A stretch of 64,000 nt of DNA from Serinicoccus kebangsaanensis (GTDB lineage Bacteria > Actinomycetota > Actinomycetes > Actinomycetales > Dermatophilaceae): contig NZ_VSLG01000013.1 of assembly GCF_008919445.1 (NCBI RefSeq), forward strand, positions 31,652 through 95,651, in the 5' to 3' direction. The position numbers and the translations under genes are program-made. Below the pieces are notes generated by a model, which did no database searches, was not told the DNA's origin, and saw nothing but the letters and a program-made list of their open reading frames with translations. This document shows positions 25,405 to 33,234 of this stretch, in pieces. The stretch's first letter is position 1. The number at the start of each line of letters is the position of its first letter.

Positions 25405-26592
25405 TCAGTCCTCGAACCCGGCCTGGTAGTCCGCGAACAGCGCGGACTCGCGCTCGATGAGCGTGTGCGGCTCGGCATACACGTGCGCGAACATCTCCTC
25501 GTGCGGCGGGTCGGGCATGGTCTGGCACGCCTTGCGGATCCGCGCGGCGAGCTGGTCGGCCTCTCCTTCAGTCTGCTCGACCCACGCGTCGTCGATGACT
25601 CCCTCGCTGGTGAGGTATGCCGTCATCCGGTCGATCGGGTCCTTCGCCTTCCAGGCGTCCACCTCGGCGGAGATGCGGTACTTCGTCGGGTCGTCGGAGG
25701 TCGTGTGCGCACCCATCCGGTAGGTGAACGCCTCGATCAGCGTCGGCCCCTGGCCGCTCCGCGCCCGCTCCAGGGCGTGCCGGGTGACGGCATAGCTGGC
25801 GAGCACGTCGTTGCCGTCCACCCGGATCCCGGGGAAGCCGAAGCCGTCGGCGCGGCGGTAGGGCGGGATGGTGAACTGGCGGTCGTTCGGCTCGGAGATG
25901 GCCCAGTGGTTGTTCTGCACGTAGAACACGACCGGGGCGTTCGTCACGGAGGCGAAGACCAACGACTCGTTGAAGTCGCCCTGCGCGGTGCCCCCGTCAC
26001 CGGTGAACGCCATCACCGCGGTGTCGCGGTCCGGGTCGCCGGTCCCGACGTCGCCGTCGCGGGCGGCGCCCATGGCGTACCCGACGGCGTGCAGCATCTG
26101 GTTGCCGATGACGATGGTGTAGAGGTGGAAGTTGTTCTCGTTGGAGTCCCACCCCCCGTGGTTGACCCCGCGGAACATGCCGAGCAGGTTCTCCGGCGGG
26201 ACGCCCTTGCACCAGGCGACGCCGTGCTCGCGGTAGCCGGGGAAGGCGTAGTCCTGCGGTCGCATCGCGCGGCCCGCGCCGACCTGGGCGGCCTCCTGGC
26301 CGAGCAGGCTGGGCCACAGCCCGAGCTCCCCCTGGCGCTGCAGCGCGAACCCCTCGGCGTCCACCCTGCGGACCATGATGAGGTCGCGCAGCATGTCCTT
26401 CATCGCGGCCTGGTCGACGTCCTCGAGGTAGGCGGCGTACGGCTCGTTCGTGGCGGTCAGCTCGACCCGGGTCCCGTCGGCGGCGAGGAACTGGACCATG
26501 TCCGGCCCGCCGTCGGTGATGTCCCGCTCCGGCGGTTGGTGGTCCTGGGTCACCGGGGCGGTGCTGCTCGGCGCGACCTCGTCGTCGCTCAC
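25405..26592 (-). CDS. bkdA: Branched-chain 2-oxo acid dehydrogenase E1 alpha subunit
   Basis: 395 residues. The TPP-binding motif runs from FTGDGGTAQGDFNESLVFAS to FYVQNNHWAIS (about residues 198-232), and the phosphorylation-loop-type segment YRMGAHTTSDDPTKYR is conserved in BCKDH E1 alpha. It binds TPP and decarboxylates 2-oxo acids from Val, Leu and Ile. The products are acyl-CoA primers for the iso/anteiso fatty acids typical of these bacteria. GTG 26592 is chosen for AAGGAG 7-12 nt upstream; the frame also runs to an upstream ATG (26661) without a ribosome site. Confidence 0.92.
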   Translation of the reverse strand: MSDDEVAPSSTAPVTQDHQPPERDITDGGPDMVQFLAADGTRVELTATNEPYAAYLEDVDQAAMKDMLRDLIMVRRVDAEGFALQRQGELGLWPSLLGQEAAQVGAGRAMRPQDYAFPGYREHGVAWCKGVPPENLLGMFRGVNHGGWDSNENNFHLYTIVIGNQMLHAVGYAMGAARDGDVGTGDPDRDTAVMAFTGDGGTAQGDFNESLVFASVTNAPVVFYVQNNHWAISEPNDRQFTIPPYRRADGFGFPGIRVDGNDVLASYAVTRHALERARSGQGPTLIEAFTYRMGAHTTSDDPTKYRISAEVDAWKAKDPIDRMTAYLTSEGVIDDAWVEQTEGEADQLAARIRKACQTMPDPPHEEMFAHVYAEPHTLIERESALFADYQAGFED

Positions 26593-26692
26593 GCGGAACT
26601 CCTTCGTGCTGGGGACGTGGCGAGAGACGTTACCGCAGACGTCAACCTGACCTCGGGGCATGTCGTGGGGCCGCCGCCGACGCTCGTCGCGG

Positions 26693-27070
26693 TCATTCGC
26701 GGCCGTCGGGGAGCAGCATGCCGACGAACATCGACACGACCGAGATGATGATCGAGCCGAGGACGGCGTCCCACCAGAAGTCGTCGACCCGGAAGTCCAG
26801 CCCGAGCACGCCCGAGAGCCACGAGGTGAGCAGCAGCATCAGCGCGTTGACGACGAGGAGGAACAACCCCAGGGTGAGGATGATCAGCGGCAGCGAGAGC
26901 AGCTGGGCCAGGGGACGGACGATCGCGTTGACCAGGCCGAAGACGACGGCCACCCCGATGATGGTGAGCACCATGGCCCACCCCTGACCGCCGAACTCGA
27001 TGCCGGAGATGAGGGCCGAGGCGACCCACAGCGCGACGCCGTTCGCGACGATGCCAGCAAGGATCTTCAT
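26693..27070 (-). CDS. Phage-holin-family (YvlD-like) membrane protein
   Basis: 125 residues, four hydrophobic helices. The sequence [20 protein letters not shown] is the signature of the 'phage holin family 4 / YvlD' proteins, which are chromosomal in most bacteria and unrelated to lysis in function. ATG 27070. It is isolated between the bkd operon and the divergent aminotransferase gene; no other phage gene is nearby. Function unknown. Confidence 0.82.
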   Translation of the reverse strand: MKILAGIVANGVALWVASALISGIEFGGQGWAMVLTIIGVAVVFGLVNAIVRPLAQLLSLPLIILTLGLFLLVVNALMLLLTSWLSGVLGLDFRVDDFWWDAVLGSIIISVVSMFVGMLLPDGRE

Positions 27071-27140
27071 GCCGCCATGCTCCCACGGGAGCGTCGGCAC
27101 CGCCGCCCACGGCCCGCGGGGTGGTCCGGGCACGGCTGGC

Positions 27141-27146
27141 TAGGCT
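27141..27146 (+). promoter_or_regulatory. -10 box TAGGCT for leaderless aminotransferase gene
   Basis: TAGGCT ends 7 nt before ATG 27154. No ribosome site precedes the start codon. The hexamer and spacing are identical to the site at 21062. Confidence 0.5.
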
Positions 27147-27153
27147 GAGCCTC

Positions 27154-28242
27154 ATGACCGAGCAGTCCTCGCCCGTCCGCCTGCGCACCGCCCTGGCCGG
27201 AGTGCCTGCCTACGTCCCCGGCAAGCCCCCGGCACCGGTCGAGGGGGTGAGGGCCTACAAGATCTCCTCCAACGAGAACCCCTACCCCCCGCTGCCGTCG
27301 GTCACGCAGGCCATCTCCGACGCCGCGCAGCAGGTCAACCGCTACCCGGACATGGGGGTCGTGGCACTGACCGAGGCGCTGTCGGCCGAGCTCGCGCTCC
27401 CGGCGGCCCAGCTCGCCACCGGCACCGGCAGCGTCGCGGTGCTCGCCCAGCTGGTCGCGATCACCTGCGAGCCGGGCGACGAGGTGGTGTATGCCTGGCG
27501 CAGCTTCGAGGCATACCCGATCGTCGTGGCGCTGTCCGGGGCGGCCTCGGTCCAGGTGCCGCTGGACGCGGACGCGCGGCACGACCTGGACGCCATGGCG
27601 GACGCGATCACCGACCGCACCCGGCTGGTGCTGGTCTGCACCCCGAACAACCCGACCGGGCCGGCGGTCACCGAGGCCGAGCTGCGGGCCTTCCTCGACC
27701 GGGTGCCCCGCGACCTGCTGGTGGTCATCGACGAGGCCTACCTGGAGTTCACCACCGACGAGACCGTGCCGGACGCCCTGGCGCTGGCGCACGAGCGCCC
27801 GAACGTCGTCGTGCTACGCACCTTCTCCAAGGCCTACGGGCTGGCCGGGCTGCGGGTCGGGTATGCCGTCGCGCACCCGGAGATCGCGACCGCGCTGCGC
27901 AAGGCGGCGACCCCGTTCGGCGTCACCGACCTGGCCCAGGCGGCGGCGATCGCCAGCCTCGGCGCCAAGGACGAGCTGATGGTGCGGGTCAAGGAGCTGG
28001 TCGGCGAGCGGGAGCGGGTCGTGGCCGCGTTGCGCGAGCAGGGGTGGGACGTGCCGCAGGCGCAGGGCAACTTCTGCTGGCTGCCGCTCGGGGACGAGGC
28101 CGTCCCGTTCGCGCAGGCGGCCCAGGCGAAGGGGCTCATGGTGCGGCCGTTCGCGGGCGACGGCGTCCGCTGCACGATCGGCGAGACCGAGGCCAACGAC
28201 CGGCTGCTCGAGGTCGCCGCGGACTGGCAGCGGTCGAGCTAG
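27154..28242 (+). CDS. hisC: Histidinol-phosphate / aromatic aminotransferase (class I/II PLP)
   Basis: 362 residues. N-terminal [18 protein letters not shown] lysine in [17 protein letters not shown] (~residues 225-240), and the conserved CTPNNPTG loop with [10 protein letters not shown]. These fit the HisC/aromatic aminotransferase group. The gene is solitary, not in a his operon, so it may be the Pat-type phenylalanine aminotransferase that actinobacteria often carry as a second copy. It could also help transaminate substrates near the bkd complex. Start ATG follows a leaderless-type -10 box; an in-frame upstream GTG (27121) is unlikely. Confidence 0.88.
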   Translation: MTEQSSPVRLRTALAGVPAYVPGKPPAPVEGVRAYKISSNENPYPPLPSVTQAISDAAQQVNRYPDMGVVALTEALSAELALPAAQLATGTGSVAVLAQLVAITCEPGDEVVYAWRSFEAYPIVVALSGAASVQVPLDADARHDLDAMADAITDRTRLVLVCTPNNPTGPAVTEAELRAFLDRVPRDLLVVIDEAYLEFTTDETVPDALALAHERPNVVVLRTFSKAYGLAGLRVGYAVAHPEIATALRKAATPFGVTDLAQAAAIASLGAKDELMVRVKELVGERERVVAALREQGWDVPQAQGNFCWLPLGDEAVPFAQAAQAKGLMVRPFAGDGVRCTIGETEANDRLLEVAADWQRSS

Positions 28243-28279
28243 CCGGCGGGGCGCACACCTGCGGCCCGCGTCCGCGAGC

Positions 28280-28675
28280 TCACTGCCGACGGCGGACGGT
28301 GATCCTGGTCAGGGTGGACACGACCCAGGTCAGCGCCCAGCTGGACACCGCCACGATGATGGTCGGCACGAGCACACCCTGGCCCTGCTGGGCGACGGCG
28401 AGGCCGAAGAACCACGGCACCGTCATCCCGATCGCCCCCGCGGTCGCCATCATCCAGGCCCGGCCCCGCGGACCGGCGATGAGCTGCGCGGCGACAGCCA
28501 TGACGGCGAGGTTGCCGTAGGCCATGAGCACCTGGAAGACCTCGCCCGACCCGCGCTGCACGCTCCAGGACTGCCCGGCGACCCAGGCGAGGAGACCGCC
28601 GAGCAGCATGATGGGCAGTCCCTTGCGCAACGAACCGGTGGCCACGGCGCTGGAGCCGTGGGGTGACAGGGTCAT
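28280..28675 (-). CDS. Four-helix membrane protein of unknown function
   Basis: 131 residues. The helices are LPIMLLGGLLAWVAGQSW, YGNLAVMAVAAQLIAG, WMMATAGAIGMTVPWFFGLA and TIIVAVSSWALTWVVSTL; the C-terminus RITVRRRQ is basic. ATG 28675 has GGAGG close upstream. No family recognised. It lies between the aminotransferase (convergent) and the GNAT-S4 fusion gene, which is on the same strand 54 nt upstream. Confidence 0.65.
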   Translation of the reverse strand: MTLSPHGSSAVATGSLRKGLPIMLLGGLLAWVAGQSWSVQRGSGEVFQVLMAYGNLAVMAVAAQLIAGPRGRAWMMATAGAIGMTVPWFFGLAVAQQGQGVLVPTIIVAVSSWALTWVVSTLTRITVRRRQ

Positions 28676-28729
28676 CGGGCCTCCTCCACGCCACCGAGGA
28701 TAGACGTCCGGTGGGGTCCGGCGCGTCCG

Positions 28730-29260
28730 CTACGCGCTGCTGGTCGGGGTGACGGACTCGCCCGCGTAGGTGACGACCTGGCCCGGGCGCACCTGGGTGC
28801 CGCGCCGCATCATGGTCTCGCCGTCGACCGTGACCTCGCCGTTCTCGATCACCATCCGCGCCATGGCGCCGTCCTGGACCAGGCCGGCCAGCTTGAGCAG
28901 CTGCCCCAGCCGGATGCTCTGGTCACGGATCTCGACGGTGGCCGCGTCGGTGCCGTCGCCGTGCGCGTCGTCGGCGCCCTCGAGCAGGTCGGCGTGCTCC
29001 GGGTGCTCGGCGAGGTAGCGGGGGACGAACGGGCAGGTCGGGCGCACCCGCAGACCCTCGGCACGGGCATACCCCATCGCCTCCTCGACCAGGCGTCCGC
29101 CGAGGCCTTGCCCGCGGCCCTCGGGGTCGACGACCGTGTGCTGCAGGTCGAGGACGTCGCCCTCCAGCTCGTAGGACAGGTGGCCGACGGCGCGGCCCTC
29201 GGCCTGCGCCTCGAAGCGGTCCTGGTCAGCCAGGTGGACGATCTCCGGTCCGGTGCTCAT
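28730..29260 (-). CDS. GNAT acetyltransferase fused to an S4 RNA-binding domain
   Basis: 176 residues in two parts. Residues ~5-95 form the small YjdJ-type GNAT domain (DQDRFEAQAEGRAVGHLSYE, HTVVDPEGRGQGLGGRLVEE, RPTCPFVPRYLAEHPE). Residues ~108-172 form a YbcJ-like S4 domain (SIRLGQLLKLAGLVQDGA, MVIENGEVTVDGETMMRRGT). In most genomes these are separate proteins. A short Asp/His-rich linker joins them in frame, with no stop or frameshift visible. An RNA- or ribosome-associated acetyltransferase is conceivable, but this is inference. ATG 29260. Confidence 0.85.
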   Translation of the reverse strand: MSTGPEIVHLADQDRFEAQAEGRAVGHLSYELEGDVLDLQHTVVDPEGRGQGLGGRLVEEAMGYARAEGLRVRPTCPFVPRYLAEHPEHADLLEGADDAHGDGTDAATVEIRDQSIRLGQLLKLAGLVQDGAMARMVIENGEVTVDGETMMRRGTQVRPGQVVTYAGESVTPTSSA

Positions 29261-29280
29261 GGGGTTCAGGGTATGCCTGC

Positions 29281-30060
29281 TCAGAGCCAGCCGACACGCC
29301 CGGCGAGCGCGGCGTAGCCGACGAAGGCGACGACGTCGAGCAGCGTGTGCGCGACCACCAGCGGCATCACCCGCCGGGTGCGGGTGTAGAACCAGCCGAG
29401 GATGACCCCCATGGCGACGTTGCCGACGAAGCCCCCGAAGCCCTGGTAGAGGTGGTAGCTGCCGCGCAGCAGCGCCGAGGTCAGGATGATGGTCCAGGTC
29501 GACCAGCCGGCCTGCGCCCAGCGGGTGAAGAGGTAGCCCACCGCGATGACCTCCTCGACCACGGCGTTCTGGGCAGCGGCGAGGACGAGGACCGGCACGG
29601 CCCACCAGACCGAGGGCAGGTTGGCCGGGGCGACGCTGGTGTTGACGCCGAGCTCGCGGGCGAGCAGATACAGCCCCAGGCCGGGTATGCCGATCACCGC
29701 CGCCAGCATCGTCCCCTGCACCAGGTCTCGCAGCGGCTGGCGCCGGTCCAGGCCGAGCGCCGCCCACGGCCGCGGCAGCTCACGGGCGAGCAGGTGCAGC
29801 GCGAGGACCACGGGGACGAGCGCCAGCGCGATGCCGACGAGCTGGTAGGCCAGGTCCAGCCAGGGCTGGTCGGGCGCGGAGCTGGTGTTCATGCTGGTGG
29901 TCTGCCCCGCCAGACCGCCCTGCGCGGTGAGCTTGCGGAGCAGGCTGAGCAGGGACCAGACGGCGGACGCGCCCAGGCTGACGCCGAGCACGAGCACGGT
30001 CTCGGTCAGCAGGCTGCGGCGGGGCAGCGTGCTGGGTGGTGCCGGCAGCTGGGTGCTCAC
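29281..30060 (-). CDS. CPBP-family intramembrane glutamic protease homologue
   Basis: 259 residues, about seven to eight hydrophobic helices. The CPBP (Abi) motifs are recognisable: VVEEVIAVGYLF (motif 1, with the Glu-Glu pair but without the usual Arg of EExxxR), GSYHLYQGFGGFVGN (motif 2 His) and LVVAHTLLDVVAF (motif 3 His). Members include CAAX-prenyl proteases and bacteriocin self-immunity proteins. Start GTG 30060. A long hairpin just upstream insulates it from the gene beyond. Confidence 0.83.
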   Translation of the reverse strand: MSTQLPAPPSTLPRRSLLTETVLVLGVSLGASAVWSLLSLLRKLTAQGGLAGQTTSMNTSSAPDQPWLDLAYQLVGIALALVPVVLALHLLARELPRPWAALGLDRRQPLRDLVQGTMLAAVIGIPGLGLYLLARELGVNTSVAPANLPSVWWAVPVLVLAAAQNAVVEEVIAVGYLFTRWAQAGWSTWTIILTSALLRGSYHLYQGFGGFVGNVAMGVILGWFYTRTRRVMPLVVAHTLLDVVAFVGYAALAGRVGWL

Positions 30061-30137
30061 CCGTCCAGGCTATGTCGTGGCGCCGGCCCGGGGGCTGCCA
30101 CACCGGACGGTCGAGCCGCCAGGGACGCGGAGGGACG

Positions 30138-30178
30138 CTGGCCGGGCACCCGGTCACGGATCCAGGGTGCCCGGCCAG
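30138..30178. terminator. Perfect 14-bp hairpin terminator
   Basis: Arms 30138-30151 and 30165-30178 (CTGGCCGGGCACCC and complement) match without error around a 13-nt loop. It lies after the Asp-rich protein gene and before the CPBP gene, both on the minus strand, so it most likely ends the former's transcript. Confidence 0.75.
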
Positions 30179-30246
30179 CGGGGCGGGCGGCAGGGAGTGC
30201 AGCGCAGGGGTGGCTGCTCCGCCCGGGCCTGACAGGTTAGTCCCCG

Positions 30247-30816
30247 TCAGTCGTCATCGTCGTCATCGTCGTCGTCCCAGTCGTCATCGTCGTCGTCGCA
30301 CTCCTCCCAGCCGTCGTCGTCCCAGCACGCGGGAGCGGGCTGGACCGGCGCCGGCTGGGCCGGGGCGGGCTGCACGGGGGCGGGCTGCACGGGGGCGGGC
30401 TGGACGGGGGCGGGCTGGGCCTGCTGCTCGGCCTTGCGGGCGGCCTCCTGCTCGGCCTTCTTCTTCGCCGCAGCCTTCTCCTCGGCCTTCTTCTTCTCGG
30501 CCGCCTTCTTCTTGGCCGCGGCCTGCTCGGCCTTCTTCTCCGCAGCCTGCTTCTCGGCCGCGTCCCGGGCGTCGTCGAAGCTGCCGGACAGGTCCTGGGT
30601 GCCCTGGCGCATCGCGCTGACGAGGTGCAGGCTGATGACGGCCGGTCCGCCGGCGGTGCGGGCCTGGCCGACGAGGTCGTCGGGGCCGGCGTCCGCCAGG
30701 GCGCCGGCGACGACGATCCCCTCGGTCTCCTGGGCGTCCGCGGCTGCGTCGATCCACAGCCAGCCACCGGTGAGGCCGATGAGGACCAGGGCGAGTGCTG
30801 AGGCCACCATCTTCAT
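30247..30816 (-). CDS. Secreted coiled protein with Asp/Trp-rich tail, unknown function
   Basis: 189 residues. N-terminal signal or anchor helix (MVASALALVLIGLTGGWLWI). A small N-terminal domain to ~85 (GIVVAGALADAGPDDLVGQA) is followed by an Ala/Lys/Glu coiled region of ~45 residues made of AAEKKAEQAAAKKK-type repeats and by five to six PVQPA repeats. The end alternates Trp, Cys and Asp, finishing in a run of nine Asp. The tail could bind Ca2+ or cationic surface polymers. A palindrome 44 bp upstream of the start is almost identical to the one before the glycosyltransferase operon, linking the two. No family recognised. Confidence 0.8.
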   Translation of the reverse strand: MKMVASALALVLIGLTGGWLWIDAAADAQETEGIVVAGALADAGPDDLVGQARTAGGPAVISLHLVSAMRQGTQDLSGSFDDARDAAEKQAAEKKAEQAAAKKKAAEKKKAEEKAAAKKKAEQEAARKAEQQAQPAPVQPAPVQPAPVQPAPAQPAPVQPAPACWDDDGWEECDDDDDDWDDDDDDDDD

Positions 30817-30859
30817 GATCGGCAGTCTTCCTGGCCCAGGGGAGAGTCCGGTGAGACCC

Positions 30860-30879
30860 GGATGAGAGTCCTCTCATCC
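30860..30879. promoter_or_regulatory. 20-bp palindromic operator, copy 1 (GGATGAGA-GTCC-TCTCATCC)
   Basis: Perfect inverted repeat overlapping the stop codon of the tandem-kinase gene and lying 44 bp upstream of the Asp-tail gene start. It differs from 38744-38763 only at the outer base pair and one central base. Two near-identical palindromes 7.9 kb apart on the same strand suggest a common regulator, possibly the response regulator encoded at 38798-39472. Confidence 0.75.
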
Positions 30880-33234
30880 ATCGAGGCCACCCGCCCATTC
30901 CTGGTCGGCCCACTCGATCACGCGGTCACGCCACCGGGGCCGGAAGGCATAGACCGCCACCAGCCGCGCCACCGTGGCGACGCGGGCGAGCCTCAGTCGC
31001 CCTGGGTCCACCTGGTTGTCCGTCACGACCGCCGCCACGGCGTCGCCGACCGTGCGCACGGCCTCGTCCGACCACAGTCCCTGAGCGCCGCGCCACCGCG
31101 CGTGCACCTCCAGGTTGGCCAGGTCCAGGGCCGGCTCGGCCCGGCACACCGTGTCCAGGTCGATGACCGCGAGCCGGCTGCCGTCCCAGAGCAGCTGGCC
31201 GTCGTGCAGGTCGCGGTGCGCCGGCACCAGGGGTGTCCCGCCGGAGGCGGCGAGCCGCTGCGCGGTCCGCTCGATGCGGTCCGGCCACGGCGTCCCCGCG
31301 AGCAGTCCCAGGGAGGCCGACCTGGCCGCCCAGGTCCGGAGCACCTCGGCCTCGTGCCGGGGCGTGTGCTCGGCCCCCTCGGGCCCGTCGAGCCGCTGCC
31401 AGCGGGTCCACGCCGCGGCCCAGGTCCGCCAGATCTGCGGCCACCGCGGGTCGGCGGACAACCGCTGCACGGGTATGCCCCGCAGCGCCTGGTAGCGGAC
31501 GGTGTCGTCGGTGAGCTCCAGCACGTCGGCGGCCTCCAGCCCGGCGGCGCGGGCGAGCCGGGCGCCGTCCACCGAGCCGGCGGCCAGGGGCGTGGCCCGT
31601 CCGGGACGGACCACCTTCAGGTAGCCGTCCTGCCGGTGCACGACCGCGCGCCGTCCTGCCCGGTGCACCAGCAGGCTGCCCGCCCGGGCGGCCCCGGCCA
31701 GAGCTGGGAGCCGGGGGTCCTGACCGGGTGGGTGGAGCTCGACGTCGCCGCCGGGGGTGAGGTGGCCCGCGCGCAGGCGACCCCTCGCGTCCCGCCCCTC
31801 GACCGCCACCCGCACCGTCCCGTCGCGCTCCGGGGCGGGCCAGGCACGCGCCACCTCCATGCCCTCCCCGGTGGTCGGGTCCTCGACCCGGGCGGGCACC
31901 TGCCAGCCCGGCCAGCGCGCCGGCGGCGCGGTGTGCGCCCACCCGTCCACGGCGTGCGCGGCCTGCGCGCCGCGGGCCAGCAGACCGCTGGCGAGCAGGT
32001 CCAGCGCGACCCGGCCCAAGGCCTCCGTCCGCTCCTCCCACAGTGGTGCCTGGGCGCGCCAGGGCTCGGCGATCCGGCCCAGCAGCGCGGCGGCCACCCA
32101 GGGTGCGTCGCTGCCGCTGTCCCCGCGGCCGTAGCCCGCCTCGAAGGCTGCGAGCAGGTCGGACCCTCGCCGATCCTGCTCCACGTCGCCCTCGGCGTCG
32201 GCGTCGACCTCCTGGACGATCCGGGCGGCGGCCATCGCGGCGAGGTCGACCTCGGGCGGGCCGGTGGCGGCGCGGTCGAGATCGGTCAGCAGCACGGAGC
32301 CGTCCGCGGCCACGAGGACCTGGTCGAGGGACAGGTCTCCGTGCAGCAGCACGGGATCACCTCCTGCTGCCTCGTCCGGCAGACCGGCCAGCGCGAGCCG
32401 GGCAGGGTGCGCCAGCGTCGGCGCGACCAGCTGCAGCTGGGCCACGGCGCGCTGCGCCGAGTCCACGACCTCGGGCCAGCCCCGCCGCGGCAGCCGCGGG
32501 ACGGCAGCGGTGGGCAGCGAGTGCAGCCGGCGGACGATCGCTCCGGCCTCCCGCGCGTGCCGGAGCACCGACGTCGCGGCAGCGGAGGTGTCGTCCGGCT
32601 GCGCTGCGGCGGCCTGCAGGTCCTGGCCCTCCACCCAGGGCCACACGCTGACCCGGCCGGCGCTGTCCGGCTGCTGATCGGTCGGGCACAGGACGGGTAT
32701 GCCGCACCCCGCCAGCGCCTGGGTGACGCGCGTCATCCGCTCCCGGTGCGGCTGCGCGGTGATGCGGACGACGCGGTCGCCGTCGCGCACCACGAGGCGG
32801 CGCAGCGGGTTGTAGCGCAGCAGCCGGACCCCGTCCGAGGCCAGGTCGACGCGCGAGCGCCGCAGCGCCTTGGCCAGCGCCGGGTCGGTGGTGAGCGCGC
32901 CCCACAGCAGCTCCGCGTCCCACTGCGGGAGCGGCACCGAGAAGATCTGGTCCCCGAGGTCGTAGCGCTCGGCGCGCGCCCGGGCCTTGCCGCCCTTGGT
33001 GCGGGCGTCGCCGATCAGCGCCTGGGCCCACCCGAGCACCTGCCCGTCGGCGCCGACGAGGGCGGCGACGTGGCTCACCCCGTGCTTGGGTCGCACCCGC
33101 GTGACCGCCACCGGCGTGCGCAGCAGCGCACTCAGCCGCTCGGGGTCCACGACCAGCTCGAGCACCGGGTCGGTCGACCCTGGTCCCCCGGCCGCCGTCA
33201 GCCCCCGCCCTGTCCGCATCGTCGGCTCAGCCAT
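30874..33234 (-). CDS. Tandem aminoglycoside-phosphotransferase-like kinase protein
   Basis: 786 residues holding two APH-type kinase modules. Module 1 has the catalytic loop LLHGDLSLDQVL near residue 298 and the metal-binding LLTDLDRAATGPPEVDLA near 317. Module 2 has PAHRDLHDGQLLWDG near 675 and VIDLDTVCRAEPALDLANLE near 690. Both keep the catalytic Asp, so both may be active. APH folds phosphorylate small hydroxylated molecules (sugars, choline, antibiotics). Its place after an exporter and three glycosyltransferases suggests a sugar or lipid-glycan substrate rather than resistance. The start overlaps the ABC gene stop by 8 nt. Confidence 0.85.
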   Translation of the reverse strand: MAEPTMRTGRGLTAAGGPGSTDPVLELVVDPERLSALLRTPVAVTRVRPKHGVSHVAALVGADGQVLGWAQALIGDARTKGGKARARAERYDLGDQIFSVPLPQWDAELLWGALTTDPALAKALRRSRVDLASDGVRLLRYNPLRRLVVRDGDRVVRITAQPHRERMTRVTQALAGCGIPVLCPTDQQPDSAGRVSVWPWVEGQDLQAAAAQPDDTSAAATSVLRHAREAGAIVRRLHSLPTAAVPRLPRRGWPEVVDSAQRAVAQLQLVAPTLAHPARLALAGLPDEAAGGDPVLLHGDLSLDQVLVAADGSVLLTDLDRAATGPPEVDLAAMAAARIVQEVDADAEGDVEQDRRGSDLLAAFEAGYGRGDSGSDAPWVAAALLGRIAEPWRAQAPLWEERTEALGRVALDLLASGLLARGAQAAHAVDGWAHTAPPARWPGWQVPARVEDPTTGEGMEVARAWPAPERDGTVRVAVEGRDARGRLRAGHLTPGGDVELHPPGQDPRLPALAGAARAGSLLVHRAGRRAVVHRQDGYLKVVRPGRATPLAAGSVDGARLARAAGLEAADVLELTDDTVRYQALRGIPVQRLSADPRWPQIWRTWAAAWTRWQRLDGPEGAEHTPRHEAEVLRTWAARSASLGLLAGTPWPDRIERTAQRLAASGGTPLVPAHRDLHDGQLLWDGSRLAVIDLDTVCRAEPALDLANLEVHARWRGAQGLWSDEAVRTVGDAVAAVVTDNQVDPGRLRLARVATVARLVAVYAFRPRWRDRVIEWADQEWAGGLDG

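Noticed and set aside
26693..27070. Prophage remnant suggested by a holin-family protein.
   Set aside because: The sequence is the chromosomal YvlD type, and no integrase, terminase, portal or lysin gene is present in the window.
27154..28242. Histidine biosynthesis operon.
   Set aside because: Only a HisC-like aminotransferase is present; its neighbours are unrelated, so it may be an aromatic aminotransferase.
30874..33234. Aminoglycoside-resistance gene.
   Set aside because: The tandem APH-like modules lie in a glycosyltransferase-exporter operon and lack closeness to known resistance enzymes; the APH fold serves many substrates.
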